Assembly (NCBI RefSeq): GCF_009789535.1
Contig: NZ_WSUT01000005.1
Span: forward strand, 2,293,501-2,357,500
Length of the DNA: 64,000 nucleotides
Source of the DNA: Sphingomonas carotinifaciens
GTDB lineage: Bacteria; Pseudomonadota; Alphaproteobacteria; Sphingomonadales; Sphingomonadaceae
Reading direction: 5' to 3'
Shown here: piece after piece, positions 44,778 to 53,111 of the stretch
How positions within the stretch are numbered: position 1 is the stretch's first letter
How the letters are laid out: every line of letters begins with the position of its first letter
The notes under the pieces: generated by a model
What the model saw: only the letters and a program-made list of their open reading frames with translations
The model's database searches: none
Told to the model about the DNA's origin: nothing
Program-made: the position numbers and the translations under genes

Positions 44778-45233
44778 ATGGTGTTCGGGCGGAAAAAGCG
44801 AAATATCGTGCGGCTTCTCGTGGTGGAGGACGAGCCCTTGGTGGCGTTCGACACCGAGCATCTGCTGTCGGATGCCGCCTATGAAATCGTGAAAACGGTG
44901 GATACGGTCGCGGGTGCGGTGGACGTGCTGCACGCCGAAGAGGCGATCGACCTCGTATTGGCCGACGTCAGGCTGGCCGATGGATCCGGGCTGGACGTGG
45001 CGCGCGCCGCCCATGCGCGGGGTGTGCCGGTGTTGTTCGTGACGGGCAGTTTTCCGGAGGAGGCGATCGCCTTTGCCGCCGGCTATCTGGCGAAGCCCTA
45101 TGCGCAGCGCGATCTGCTCAACGCGATTGCGGCGATCGACTCGTCGCTGAGCGGTGAAAGGCCGGGGCGCCTGCCGGCGGGTTTCCAGTTGTTCGCCGTG
45201 GCGGTACCGGCACCCACCAATACGTCGCTTTGA
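44778..45233 (+). CDS. Single-domain response regulator
   Basis: 151 residues, mostly a receiver domain: LLVVEDEPLVAFDTEHLL carries the acidic residues Glu17 and Asp18, Asp63 in LVLADVRLADGSGLDV accepts phosphate, VLFVTGSF holds the switch Thr, and GYLAKPYAQRD the Lys (near 110). The basic start MVFGRKKRNIV and a 30-residue tail lack any output domain. Such regulators often act with HWE kinases; one lies at 34836 but is not adjacent. Divergent from rluB over 110 bp. Confidence 0.88.
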   Translation: MVFGRKKRNIVRLLVVEDEPLVAFDTEHLLSDAAYEIVKTVDTVAGAVDVLHAEEAIDLVLADVRLADGSGLDVARAAHARGVPVLFVTGSFPEEAIAFAAGYLAKPYAQRDLLNAIAAIDSSLSGERPGRLPAGFQLFAVAVPAPTNTSL

Positions 45234-45288
45234 ATTCGCGCAAATCCCGCTAGGGTCCGCCCGGACCAGCGGCGGAGTATGTGGACGG

Positions 45289-46617
45289 ATGGAAAGCAGG
45301 ACCTGGTGGGACGGCGTGCGCCCCTATACGGAGCGGCAGCCGATCGCGGCGTTCCTGCTGGGTATGTCCTCCGGCTTTCCCTATGCGATGATCGGCGCGA
45401 CGCTGACCACGCGGCTGGCACAGGACGGGATCGACAAGAAGACGGTCACGGCGTTCAGCCTGGCGTTTCTGGTCTATAACCTGAAGTTCCTGTGGGCGTG
45501 GATCGTTGACGGCGTGCGCCTGCCGATCCTGAGCCGGTTGGGGCAGCGTGTATCCTGGCTGATCGTCGCGGGGGTGCTGGTGATCGCCGCGGTGATCAAT
45601 CTCGCCCTGGTCGATGCCCGGGCCGATATCCAGGCAACGGCGATCGCGGCGATCTTCGTGGGGCTGGCCGGGGCGACATTCGACATCGTGATCGACGCCT
45701 ATCGGATCGAGATACTGGAGCCCCGGCAACTGGGCGTCGGATCGGGGATGAGCCAATATGGCTGGCGGATCGGCTCCGCAGGCGCCGGCGCGCTGGCCCT
45801 GGTGGTGGCGGAGCGGGCCGGATGGTCATCGGCCTATCTGGCCTGTGCCATCTTTGCCCTGCCAGCGATGATCACCGGCCTGTGGCTGCGCGAACCGCAG
45901 CGCTATCGCGCGCCCGTCGAGCGGCGCGGCATGGGGGAGGCGATCCGGGCCGTCTGGGGGCCGTTCGTGCAGTTCTTCGCGCGGCCCGGCGCGATCGTCG
46001 TGCTGGTGTTCATCCTGGTGCACAAGGTCGGCGATACGCTGGCCAATCTGACGCTGAGGCTGTTGTTCGACGATCTGGGGTTCACCGGTGACGAGATCGC
46101 GTTCTACGACGTGTTCGTCGGCTTCTGGGCCTATCTGATCGGCATCTTCATCGGCGGCATTCTGTATGCGCGACTGGGCTTGAAGCGGTCCGTCCTGCTG
46201 GCGCTGGTGCTGATGGCGGTTTCGAACCTGAGCTTTGCGGCACTGGCTGCGGCGGGGCATTCCAACCTTGGCATGGCATCGGCGATCGGGTTCGAGAACA
46301 TCGCGAGCGGCTATGGCGGCGTCGTCGTGATCGCCTATTTCTCCGCATTGTGCGATCTGCGTTTCACCGCGGCGCAGTTCGCGTTGATCTCGGCGGCGGC
46401 GAGCGTCGTCGGGCGGGTGGCGACCGGCACGACCGCCGGCGCGCTGGTCGAGCGGTTCGGCTATGTCGACTTCTACCTGCTGACCACCGTGCTGGCGCTG
46501 CCGGGCGTGGCGCTGTTCTGGTGGATGAGCCGGTCGGGGCTGGTGGACCGGTCGATCGGCAGTGCGGGCACCGCCGGCGAGGGCGATGCCCGCGAGGGTG
46601 CCGCGCCGCTTACATGA
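45289..46617 (+). CDS. ampG: AmpG-like muropeptide MFS transporter
   Basis: 442 residues with about 12-14 hydrophobic segments. RQPIAAFLLGMSSGFPYAMIGATLTTRLAQDGIDKKTVTAFSLAFLVYNLKFLWAWIVDGVRLP (17-80) is the distinctive AmpG N-terminus, and ATFDIVIDAYRIEIL the loop 4-5 motif. AmpG imports anhydro-muropeptides for cell-wall recycling and so influences AmpC-type beta-lactamase induction in other bacteria. ATG 45289 is chosen for the MESRTWWDGVRPY start; GTG 45280 is close by. Coding ends overlap the convergent downstream gene by 8 bp. Confidence 0.88.
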   Translation: MESRTWWDGVRPYTERQPIAAFLLGMSSGFPYAMIGATLTTRLAQDGIDKKTVTAFSLAFLVYNLKFLWAWIVDGVRLPILSRLGQRVSWLIVAGVLVIAAVINLALVDARADIQATAIAAIFVGLAGATFDIVIDAYRIEILEPRQLGVGSGMSQYGWRIGSAGAGALALVVAERAGWSSAYLACAIFALPAMITGLWLREPQRYRAPVERRGMGEAIRAVWGPFVQFFARPGAIVVLVFILVHKVGDTLANLTLRLLFDDLGFTGDEIAFYDVFVGFWAYLIGIFIGGILYARLGLKRSVLLALVLMAVSNLSFAALAAAGHSNLGMASAIGFENIASGYGGVVVIAYFSALCDLRFTAAQFALISAAASVVGRVATGTTAGALVERFGYVDFYLLTTVLALPGVALFWWMSRSGLVDRSIGSAGTAGEGDAREGAAPLT

Positions 46618-47041
46618 CGATCGGTCGGCCGTCGTCGGCAAAGGCGGCGGCGACCGCGGCGGCGCTGGCAAGGACGGCATCGACCCGCCGGATGCCGAGC
46701 AGGTCGCTCATCAGATAATGCGCCTTTTCCGGCTCGACCTCGACACGGGCGAGAACGGTCAGGAGGGCGGATTCGGCCGGCGTCATGCGGGCGCAGCAGC
46801 ATGGTGCAATGGCGATCTGGCCGGTGGCGCTGCCGGCCAGATCGGCCATCAGCGTGCGGGTCAGGACGAGCGGGCGGCGAAAGCCCTGTCCGAAGGCGGT
46901 GAACAGCGTGTGGGCGGCACGGGCATCGGCCAGGCCATGTGCGCCCATTCGCCGCATGGCGAACAGCGCGATCCGCGCATTGGGGCAGCCGGGCAAGGCG
47001 TGCGGCAGGACGGTGGCGACGGTGGCGGTGGCTTCAGTCAT
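46610..47041 (-). CDS. DUF6628-like small protein
   Basis: 143 residues. HALPGCPNARIALFAMRRMGAHGLADARAAHTLFTAFGQGFRRPLVLTRTLMADLAGSATGQIAIAPCCCARMTPAESALLTVLARVE is highly characteristic of a protein I associate with DUF6628 in sphingomonads. It has three adjacent Cys near 98-100 and further Cys near 18, suggestive of metal binding, but this is not proven. ATG 47041 is chosen because the upstream extension reads through a non-coding gap. Function unknown. Confidence 0.7.
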   Translation of the reverse strand: MTEATATVATVLPHALPGCPNARIALFAMRRMGAHGLADARAAHTLFTAFGQGFRRPLVLTRTLMADLAGSATGQIAIAPCCCARMTPAESALLTVLARVEVEPEKAHYLMSDLLGIRRVDAVLASAAAVAAAFADDGRPIVM

Positions 47042-47108
47042 GGCACGACTCCGTGGTGTGGAGGACACCGTCGCGCGTGCGTTATTGCAAGTCAATAGCA
47101 ACTGATCG

Positions 47109-48428
47109 TCAGTCGGGCGGTTGGTCGTTTGCGGCGAGCACTTCACCGGCCAGATAGAGGGAGCCGGCGATAAGCGTGGTCACCGGCGTTCCGAAATGAA
47201 TGGCGATCCGGTCGAGGGCTATCGCCGGATTGGGGGCTGTCTCCGCGCTCAGCCCCAACATCTGGGCCTGCGCGACCAGATCGGCCGGCGGATGGTGGTC
47301 ATGGTCGGGCACCGGGATGGCCACGACATGCTGAACCTCGCCACCCAGGGTGGCGAGAACCGGGCCTGCATCCTTGTTGGCGAGCATGCCGATGACGAGC
47401 GCGGTCGGGCGACCTTCCCGACGCTGGCGCAGCGCACGAGCGACGGGAAGCGCGGCGGATGGGTTATGCGCACCGTCCAGCCAGCAGGCGGAGCCGAGCG
47501 GCAGGCGGGCGGTCAGCGGCCCATGCTCCAGCCGCTGCATGCGCGCCGGCCAATGCGCCCAGTCGGCGGCGGCGCGCATGGCGGCCTCGGGGATGTTGAG
47601 GGCGCCCTGGTGGCGCAGCATGGCGAGGGCGAGGGCGTAGTTGCGGGATTGGTGGGGGCCGGCGAGGCGCGGTCTGTTGGCGACGAGCGAGAAGCCGGGT
47701 TCGGTGTAGCGCACGGTGGTGCGGGCAGACTGGCTGGTCCAGGCGCGGCGGCGGGCGGCGACGGGGGCGCCGACGGATGTGGCGACATCGGCGACAATGC
47801 GGCGGATGGGGGCGGGATAGTCCATGGTGACGAGTGGAACGCCCGCCTTGGCAATGCCGGCCTTTTCGGCGGCGATCTGTTCGAGGCTGTCGCCCAGAAA
47901 CGCCTGGTGGTCGAGGCCGAGTGCGGCGATGCCGCAAACGGCGGGTGCGGGAATGACGTTGGTCGCGTCGAGCCGGCCGCCGAGCCCGACCTCGACGATC
48001 GTCGCGGCGGCCGGGGTGCGCGCAAAGGCGAGAAAGGCGGCGGCCGTCGTCACCTCGAAGAAGCTGGCGCCGATGCCGTCGGCGTGATCCAGAACCTCGG
48101 CAAGCAGGGCCGCGAGCGCCTCGTCCTCGATCAGGCGGCCGGCGAGGCGGATGCGTTCGTTGAAGCGGACGAGGTGCGGGCTGGCATAGACATGGACGCT
48201 ATACCCCGCCGCCTCGATCGCCGAGCGCAGGAAGGCGCAGGTCGACCCCTTGCCGTTGGTGCCCGCCACATGGAAGACGGGCGGCATGTGGTGGTGCGGA
48301 TCGCCCAGCCGCGAGAGCAGCCGGGTGATCCGGTCCAGCCCCAATATGTCCGCGCCGGGCGACAGCGACCAGAGGCGGTCGAGCTGTTCCTGCACGGCGG
48401 GATCGGTGGAGCGGGCATGGTCGGCCAT
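47109..48428 (-). CDS. folC: Bifunctional folylpolyglutamate synthase / dihydrofolate synthase
   Basis: Adds L-glutamate to dihydropteroate and polyglutamates to folates. 439 residues. The P-loop is VAGTNGKGSTCAFLRSAIEAAGYSVHVYASPHLVRFNERIRL (about 51-93), FEVTTAAAFLAFA and VEVGLGGRLDATNVI are the Mur-ligase-like motifs, and CWLDGAHNPSAALPVARAL marks the C-terminal domain. Last gene of the accD-folC end of the trp cluster, 12 bp after accD, an order widely conserved in alphaproteobacteria. Confidence 0.96.
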   Translation of the reverse strand: MADHARSTDPAVQEQLDRLWSLSPGADILGLDRITRLLSRLGDPHHHMPPVFHVAGTNGKGSTCAFLRSAIEAAGYSVHVYASPHLVRFNERIRLAGRLIEDEALAALLAEVLDHADGIGASFFEVTTAAAFLAFARTPAAATIVEVGLGGRLDATNVIPAPAVCGIAALGLDHQAFLGDSLEQIAAEKAGIAKAGVPLVTMDYPAPIRRIVADVATSVGAPVAARRRAWTSQSARTTVRYTEPGFSLVANRPRLAGPHQSRNYALALAMLRHQGALNIPEAAMRAAADWAHWPARMQRLEHGPLTARLPLGSACWLDGAHNPSAALPVARALRQRREGRPTALVIGMLANKDAGPVLATLGGEVQHVVAIPVPDHDHHPPADLVAQAQMLGLSAETAPNPAIALDRIAIHFGTPVTTLIAGSLYLAGEVLAANDQPPD

Positions 48429-48440
48429 GGGGCCCTCTGG

Positions 48441-49295
48441 TCAGGCGGCCCGGGCGGCGGGCGCGAGATAGCCGATCACGGTTGCGAGCTGCTGGCGCAG
48501 GTCGCGGCGGTGGACGACCATGTCGATCAGGCCGTGGTCGAGATAATATTCCGAGGTCTGGAAATCATCGGGCAGCTTCTCGCGGATCGTGTTTTCGATG
48601 ACGCGGCGGCCGGTAAAGGCGAGCGTCGCCTTGGGCTCGGCGATCTGGATGTCGCCCAGCATCGCATAGGCCGCCATCACGCCGCCCGAGGTGGGATCGG
48701 TCAGCACGACGATATAGGGCAGGCCGGCATCGTGCAGCATCTGGATGGCGACGGTGGTGCGCGGCATCTGCATCAGGCTGAGAATGCCCTCCTGCATGCG
48801 CGCACCGCCCGAGGCGGTGAAGATGACATAGGGGCAGGCATCGGCGATCGCCGCCTCGACCCCGCGGACGAATGCCTCGCCCACGGCCAGGCCCATCGAT
48901 CCGCCCATAAAGGCGAAGTCCTGTACGCCGACCACGGCCTTGTGGCCGTCGATCGTGCCGCGGGCATTGACCAGCGCATCGGCCTCCTGCGCGCCCGTGC
49001 GCGCGGTCTTCAGGCGATCGGTATAGCGCTTGGTGTCGCGGAACTTGAGCGGATCCTCGGGCACCTTGGGCGCGGGAAGCTCGTTGCAGCTTCCCTCGTC
49101 GAAGATGTGCTGGAAGCGCGCCTTGGGACCGATGCGTTCATGGTGATCGCATTTGGGGCAGACGTGGAGATTGTCCTCCAGCTCCTTGGTGAAGATCATC
49201 TGCCCGCACCCCTTGCACTTGTGCCAGAGATTGTCGGGCGTTTCCCGCTTGGCGACGAAGGGGATGACGTTGCGGACGCTGTTAAGCCAGCTCAT
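48441..49295 (-). CDS. accD: Acetyl-CoA carboxylase carboxyltransferase subunit beta
   Basis: First committed step of fatty-acid synthesis, with AccA. 284 residues. The N-terminal zinc ribbon is WHKCKGCGQMIFTKELEDNLHVCPKC (C-x2-C...C-x2-C, about 24-49). The carboxyltransferase core has VGVQDFAFMGGSMGLAVGEAFVRGVEAA, FTASGGARMQEGILSLMQM and LTDPTSGGVMAAYAMLGDI. The ATG overlaps the trpA stop in ATGA (49292-49295). Confidence 0.97.
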   Translation of the reverse strand: MSWLNSVRNVIPFVAKRETPDNLWHKCKGCGQMIFTKELEDNLHVCPKCDHHERIGPKARFQHIFDEGSCNELPAPKVPEDPLKFRDTKRYTDRLKTARTGAQEADALVNARGTIDGHKAVVGVQDFAFMGGSMGLAVGEAFVRGVEAAIADACPYVIFTASGGARMQEGILSLMQMPRTTVAIQMLHDAGLPYIVVLTDPTSGGVMAAYAMLGDIQIAEPKATLAFTGRRVIENTIREKLPDDFQTSEYYLDHGLIDMVVHRRDLRQQLATVIGYLAPAARAA

Positions 49296-50104
49296 GCGGA
49301 AACCTTTCGAGCGGACGCCAGGGCGTCGGCCAGAGACGTGATATAGGCGGTGACGGGCGCAGGCGCATCCGCGCCGTATTGGGCCACCAGATCGACGATC
49401 GCGGAGCCGACGACGACGCCGTCGGCGACGCGCGCGACCGCCGCCGCCTGATCGGGGGTGCGGATGCCGAAGCCGACCGCGACGGGCAGGTCGGTCTGAC
49501 CCTTCAACCGCGCGACCGCGTCCTCGATCGAGGCCTGTGCCGCCTGTTGCAGCCCGGTGATCCCGGCGACCGAGACATAATAGAGGAACCCGCCGGCCCC
49601 CTCCAGCACCGCAGGCAGGCGCCGTGCGTCGGTGGTCGGCGTGGCGAGGCGGATGGGGGCGACGCAGTGCGCGCGCAGCGAGGACCCGAGCGCCTCGTCC
49701 TCCTCGGCCGGAATGTCGACGCAGATCACCCCGTCGACGCCGGCCGCGGCGCAGGCCTGACCGAACCAGTCGGACCCGCGGCGCAGCATCGGATTGGCAT
49801 AGCCCATCAACACGAGCGGCACATGCGGGTGACGCGCGCGAAACTCGGTCGCGATGGCGAGGATATGCGCGGTGCGCGTGCCCGCGGCGAGGCTGCGGAT
49901 GTTGGCGGCCTGGATCGCCGGGCCGTCGGCCATCGGATCGGTGAAGGGCATGCCGAGTTCGATGACGTCGGCACCGCCGGCCACCAGCGCGTCGAGGATC
50001 GCGGGCGTGGCGGCGGGCGTCGGATCGCCCGCGGTGACGAAGGCGACGAGCGCGGCGCGGTTCTCGGCAGCGGCCTTGGCGAAGGTGTCGGCCAGCCGGG
50101 TCAT
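49292..50104 (-). CDS. trpA: Tryptophan synthase alpha subunit
   Basis: Cleaves indole-3-glycerol phosphate to indole. 270 residues. The catalytic Glu and Asp lie in [20 protein letters not shown] (about 46-65), [16 protein letters not shown] and [14 protein letters not shown] are conserved loops, and [16 protein letters not shown] marks the phosphate site. ATG 50104 overlaps the trpB stop in ATGA, as expected for two subunits made in equal amounts. Confidence 0.97.
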   Translation of the reverse strand: MTRLADTFAKAAAENRAALVAFVTAGDPTPAATPAILDALVAGGADVIELGMPFTDPMADGPAIQAANIRSLAAGTRTAHILAIATEFRARHPHVPLVLMGYANPMLRRGSDWFGQACAAAGVDGVICVDIPAEEDEALGSSLRAHCVAPIRLATPTTDARRLPAVLEGAGGFLYYVSVAGITGLQQAAQASIEDAVARLKGQTDLPVAVGFGIRTPDQAAAVARVADGVVVGSAIVDLVAQYGADAPAPVTAYITSLADALASARKVSA

Positions 50105-51330
50105 ATCGCCACCCCGAGCGCGTCGGCGACGGTGAAGATATCCTTGTCGCCGCGACCGCACAGATTGGCGAGGATCACCTTTTCGCGCGGCATGCTGCGC
50201 GCCGCCTTGGCCACGGCAGCGATGGCGTGGGACGGCTCCAGCGCGGGGATGATGCCCTCTGTCCGGCAGAGAAGCTGGAAGGCGTCCAGCGCCTCCTTGT
50301 CGGTGATCGCGGTATAGTCGACGCGGCCGATATCCTTCAGCCAGGCATGTTCCGGACCAATGCCGGGATAATCGAGCCCCGCCGAGATCGAATGCGCCTC
50401 GGCGATCTGGCCGTCCTCGTCCTGCAACAGATAGGTCTTGTTGCCGTGGAGGACGCCGGGGAAGCCACCGGCGAGGCTGGCGGCGTGCTTGGCCTCCAGC
50501 CCCTCGCCCGCCGCCTCGACGCCGAGCATCTTCACATCGCTGTCGTCGAGGAAGGGGTGGAACAGGCCGATCGCGTTCGACCCGCCACCGATCGCGGCGA
50601 CGAGCAGGTCGGGCAGGCGGCCGGTGCGTGCCAACATCTGTTCGCGCGCCTCGCGGCCGATCACGCTTTGAAAATCGCGAACGAGTTCGGGATAGGGATG
50701 CGGACCGGCGGCGGTGCCGATGATGTAGAAGGTGTCGTGGACGTTGGCGACCCAGTCGCGCATCGCCTCGTTCATCGCGTCCTTCAGCGTGTGCGCGCCG
50801 GACTGGACGGGCTTCACCTCGGCGCCGAGCAGCTTCATGCGGAAGACGTTGGGCTGCTGCCGCTCGACGTCCTTGGCGCCCATGTAGATGACGCAAGGGA
50901 GGCCGAAGCGCGCGCAGACGGTGGCGGTGGCGACGCCGTGCTGGCCGGCGCCGGTCTCGGCTATGATCCGGGTCTTGCCCATGCGGATCGCAAGCAGGAT
51001 CTGGCCGATGCAGTTGTTGATCTTGTGCGCGCCGGTATGGTTCAGCTCGTCGCGCTTGAACCAGACCTGTGCGCCCATGCCCTCGGCCGCGCCAGTGCGC
51101 AGCGCCTCGGTCAGGCGCTCGGCAAAGTAGAGCGGGCTGGGGCGGCCGACATAATGTTCGAGCAGGTCGTCGAACTGCGCCTGAAACGCCGGATCGGCCT
51201 TGGCTGCGCGATATTCGCGGTCGAGATCCAGGATCAGCGGCATCAACGTCTCGGCGACGTAGCGGCCACCATAGTCGCCGAAATGCCCGCGATCGTCGGG
51301 CTGGGCGCGGAAGGAGTTTGGCGCGGTCAT
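50101..51330 (-). CDS. trpB: Tryptophan synthase beta subunit
   Basis: PLP enzyme that condenses indole with serine. 409 residues from ATG 51330. [18 protein letters not shown] contains the PLP Lys (about 93), [13 protein letters not shown] and [13 protein letters not shown] (phosphate loop) are present, as is EPSHAIA near 360. An alternative start 21 nt further upstream adds MVLKRGP with no support. Separated from trpF by 64 bp. Confidence 0.97.
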   Translation of the reverse strand: MTAPNSFRAQPDDRGHFGDYGGRYVAETLMPLILDLDREYRAAKADPAFQAQFDDLLEHYVGRPSPLYFAERLTEALRTGAAEGMGAQVWFKRDELNHTGAHKINNCIGQILLAIRMGKTRIIAETGAGQHGVATATVCARFGLPCVIYMGAKDVERQQPNVFRMKLLGAEVKPVQSGAHTLKDAMNEAMRDWVANVHDTFYIIGTAAGPHPYPELVRDFQSVIGREAREQMLARTGRLPDLLVAAIGGGSNAIGLFHPFLDDSDVKMLGVEAAGEGLEAKHAASLAGGFPGVLHGNKTYLLQDEDGQIAEAHSISAGLDYPGIGPEHAWLKDIGRVDYTAITDKEALDAFQLLCRTEGIIPALEPSHAIAAVAKAARSMPREKVILANLCGRGDKDIFTVADALGVAI

Positions 51331-51394
51331 GGGGCCGCGCTTTAGCACCATGGCGGCCGGTGTCGAGATTGCATCCTGCGCCCGCCCGGCGGGA

Positions 51395-52033
51395 TCAGAG
51401 CGATTGCACCGCCTTCAGGAAGGCGAGCACACGGCCCTTGTCCTTGACACCCGGGGCACTTTCGACGCCGGACGACACGTCGACCAGCGTCGCCGACGTG
51501 CGGCGAACGGCCTCCGTCACGTTGCCGGCATCCAGACCGCCGGACAGCGCCCAGGGCAGCGGATGGCGGAAGCCTTCCAGCAGCCGCCAGTCGAAGCGCA
51601 GGCCCATGCCGCCGGGAAGCTCGGCGGTCTCCGGCGTCTTCGCGTCGTATAGCAGGCGCGTGGCGGTACCGGCATAATGTGCGGCCTGCGCCAGATCGGC
51701 GCCGGTCTTGACCGCGACCGCGGCCCACACGTCGCGGCCGAAGGTGGCGCGGATCGCGGCAACACGGGCAGGCGGGGTCTTGTGAAGCTGGATGGCGTCG
51801 AGGCGTCCGGCCTTTACCGCGGCCTCGACCAGCGCGTCCTCCGGATCAACGAAGACACCGACCCGCTGGACATGCGTGGGTACCCGGCCGGCGAGCCCCG
51901 TCGCGGTCTCCAGCGTCAGATGGCGGGGCGAGGCGGGGAAGAAGACGAACCCGACATGCGACGCACCGCCCGACAGGGCGGCGTCCAGCGTTTCCAGCGT
52001 GGTCAGGCCGCAGATCTTCGCGGTGACGGGCAC
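51395..52033 (-). CDS. trpF: Phosphoribosylanthranilate isomerase
   Basis: Amadori rearrangement step of tryptophan synthesis. 212 residues from a GTG start at 52033, chosen because it leaves the family N-terminus [18 protein letters not shown] and lies 1 bp after the pyrF stop. The catalytic Cys is in KICGLT (about 8) and the acid in LLYDAK (about 130); [13 protein letters not shown] and [16 protein letters not shown] are conserved. Same operon as pyrF and probably trpB/trpA. Confidence 0.95.
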   Translation of the reverse strand: MPVTAKICGLTTLETLDAALSGGASHVGFVFFPASPRHLTLETATGLAGRVPTHVQRVGVFVDPEDALVEAAVKAGRLDAIQLHKTPPARVAAIRATFGRDVWAAVAVKTGADLAQAAHYAGTATRLLYDAKTPETAELPGGMGLRFDWRLLEGFRHPLPWALSGGLDAGNVTEAVRRTSATLVDVSSGVESAPGVKDKGRVLAFLKAVQSL

Positions 52034-52034
52034 G

Positions 52035-52709
52035 TCAGAGAGTAGCCGCGATGGCGCGGGCGGCGGCATCAGGATCATCGGCCTGGGTGATCGGGCGTCC
52101 GATGACCAGGATGGAGGCGCCGGCGTCGATCGCCTGTCGCGGCGTGACGACGCGCTTCTGGTCGCCGACCGGTCCGTCGGCGGGGCGAACGCCGGGAACG
52201 ACGAAGAAGCCTTTCGGCCAGGCAGCCTTTGCCGCGGCCACCTCCGCGCCCGAACAGACGATGCCGTCAACGCCGGCATCATGGGCGAGTTCGGCAAGGC
52301 GCAGGACATGGTCGTGGGGGGCGCCGGTGACCCCGGTGTCGGACAGGTCGGTGGCGTCGAGGCTGGTCAGCATGGTGACAGCGACGACCTTCGTGCCGGT
52401 GGGCGCGGCGGCCTTGGCATCCTCCAGCATGGCGCGGCCGCCGCTGGCGTGGACGGTGAGGATCGCAGGTGCGATGGGGCCGAGGGCCTGTATCGCCTTG
52501 GCGACGGTGTTGGGGATGTCGTGGAGTTTGAGGTCGAGGAAGACCGACAGGTCGAGATGCGCCATTTCGCGCACGCCGGCAGCACCATGCGCGCAGAAGA
52601 ATTCCAGGCCCAGCTTGATCCCGCCGACATGATGGCGGACGCGTTTGGCCAGGGCGAGCGCGCGGGACAGATCGGGGGTGTCGATCGCGACATAGATGCG
52701 GTTGCTCAT
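52035..52709 (-). CDS. pyrF: Orotidine-5'-phosphate decarboxylase
   Basis: Last step of UMP synthesis. 224 residues. Substrate and catalytic residues appear in IYVAIDTPDLSRALALAK, GGIKLGLEFF (Lys) and LDLKLHDIPNTVAKAI (the D-x-K-x-x-D signature, about 58-70). VVPGVRPADGPVGDQKRVVTPRQAIDAGASILVIGRPI is the phosphate-binding end. ATG 52709 lies 5 bp after the lapA stop. Confidence 0.97.
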   Translation of the reverse strand: MSNRIYVAIDTPDLSRALALAKRVRHHVGGIKLGLEFFCAHGAAGVREMAHLDLSVFLDLKLHDIPNTVAKAIQALGPIAPAILTVHASGGRAMLEDAKAAAPTGTKVVAVTMLTSLDATDLSDTGVTGAPHDHVLRLAELAHDAGVDGIVCSGAEVAAAKAAWPKGFFVVPGVRPADGPVGDQKRVVTPRQAIDAGASILVIGRPITQADDPDAAARAIAATL

Positions 52710-52714
52710 CGCGG

Positions 52715-53047
52715 TCAGATCGCCGTGCCGGGCTTGTCGATCGACATCGCAAGCGGGGTGGTGGGATCGGCCACCGGTTCGGTCGCGGCGACGACGCTGC
52801 TGCGCAAGTCGGTCAGGTTGCGCTCGGCCGTCGCGAGGCGCTGGCGCAGGCGCCAGCGGACGGCGTGTTGCCAGATGAGGGTGGGCACGAGGCCGAGCAG
52901 AAAGGTGACGAAGAGGAGGACCGGCAGGTTCACGTCGGCGATCAGCCCGCCGACCAGCCGGATCGGCACGGTGGTCCAGTTGCCCATGGTGAACGCCGCG
53001 GCGAGAAACGCCAGCAGACACCAGAACAGGATCTTCAGGAACTGCAT
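52715..53047 (-). CDS. lapA: LapA-family (DUF1049) membrane protein
   Basis: 110 residues with two membrane helices (about 3-23 and 38-61) and a cytoplasmic helical tail. FLKILFWCLLAFLAAAFTMGNWTTVPIRL and VNLPVLLFVTFLLGLVPTLIWQ match LapA/YciS proteins, which with LapB regulate lipopolysaccharide synthesis in E. coli; the position before pyrF is also as in E. coli (yciS-lapB-pyrF) though lapB is missing here. Confidence 0.83.
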   Translation of the reverse strand: MQFLKILFWCLLAFLAAAFTMGNWTTVPIRLVGGLIADVNLPVLLFVTFLLGLVPTLIWQHAVRWRLRQRLATAERNLTDLRSSVVAATEPVADPTTPLAMSIDKPGTAI

Positions 53048-53111
53048 GCGGGTCCTCGGGTAACGATACTCATGCCGAGGTCTAGCCGCGATCGGGGGGC
53101 AAGGCCAGCCT

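Noticed and set aside
43226..44892. Plus-strand frames opposite the RluB tail
   Set aside because: Repeated Arg and Pro codons give open frames on all strands; only the minus strand has the S4 and pseudouridine-synthase domains.
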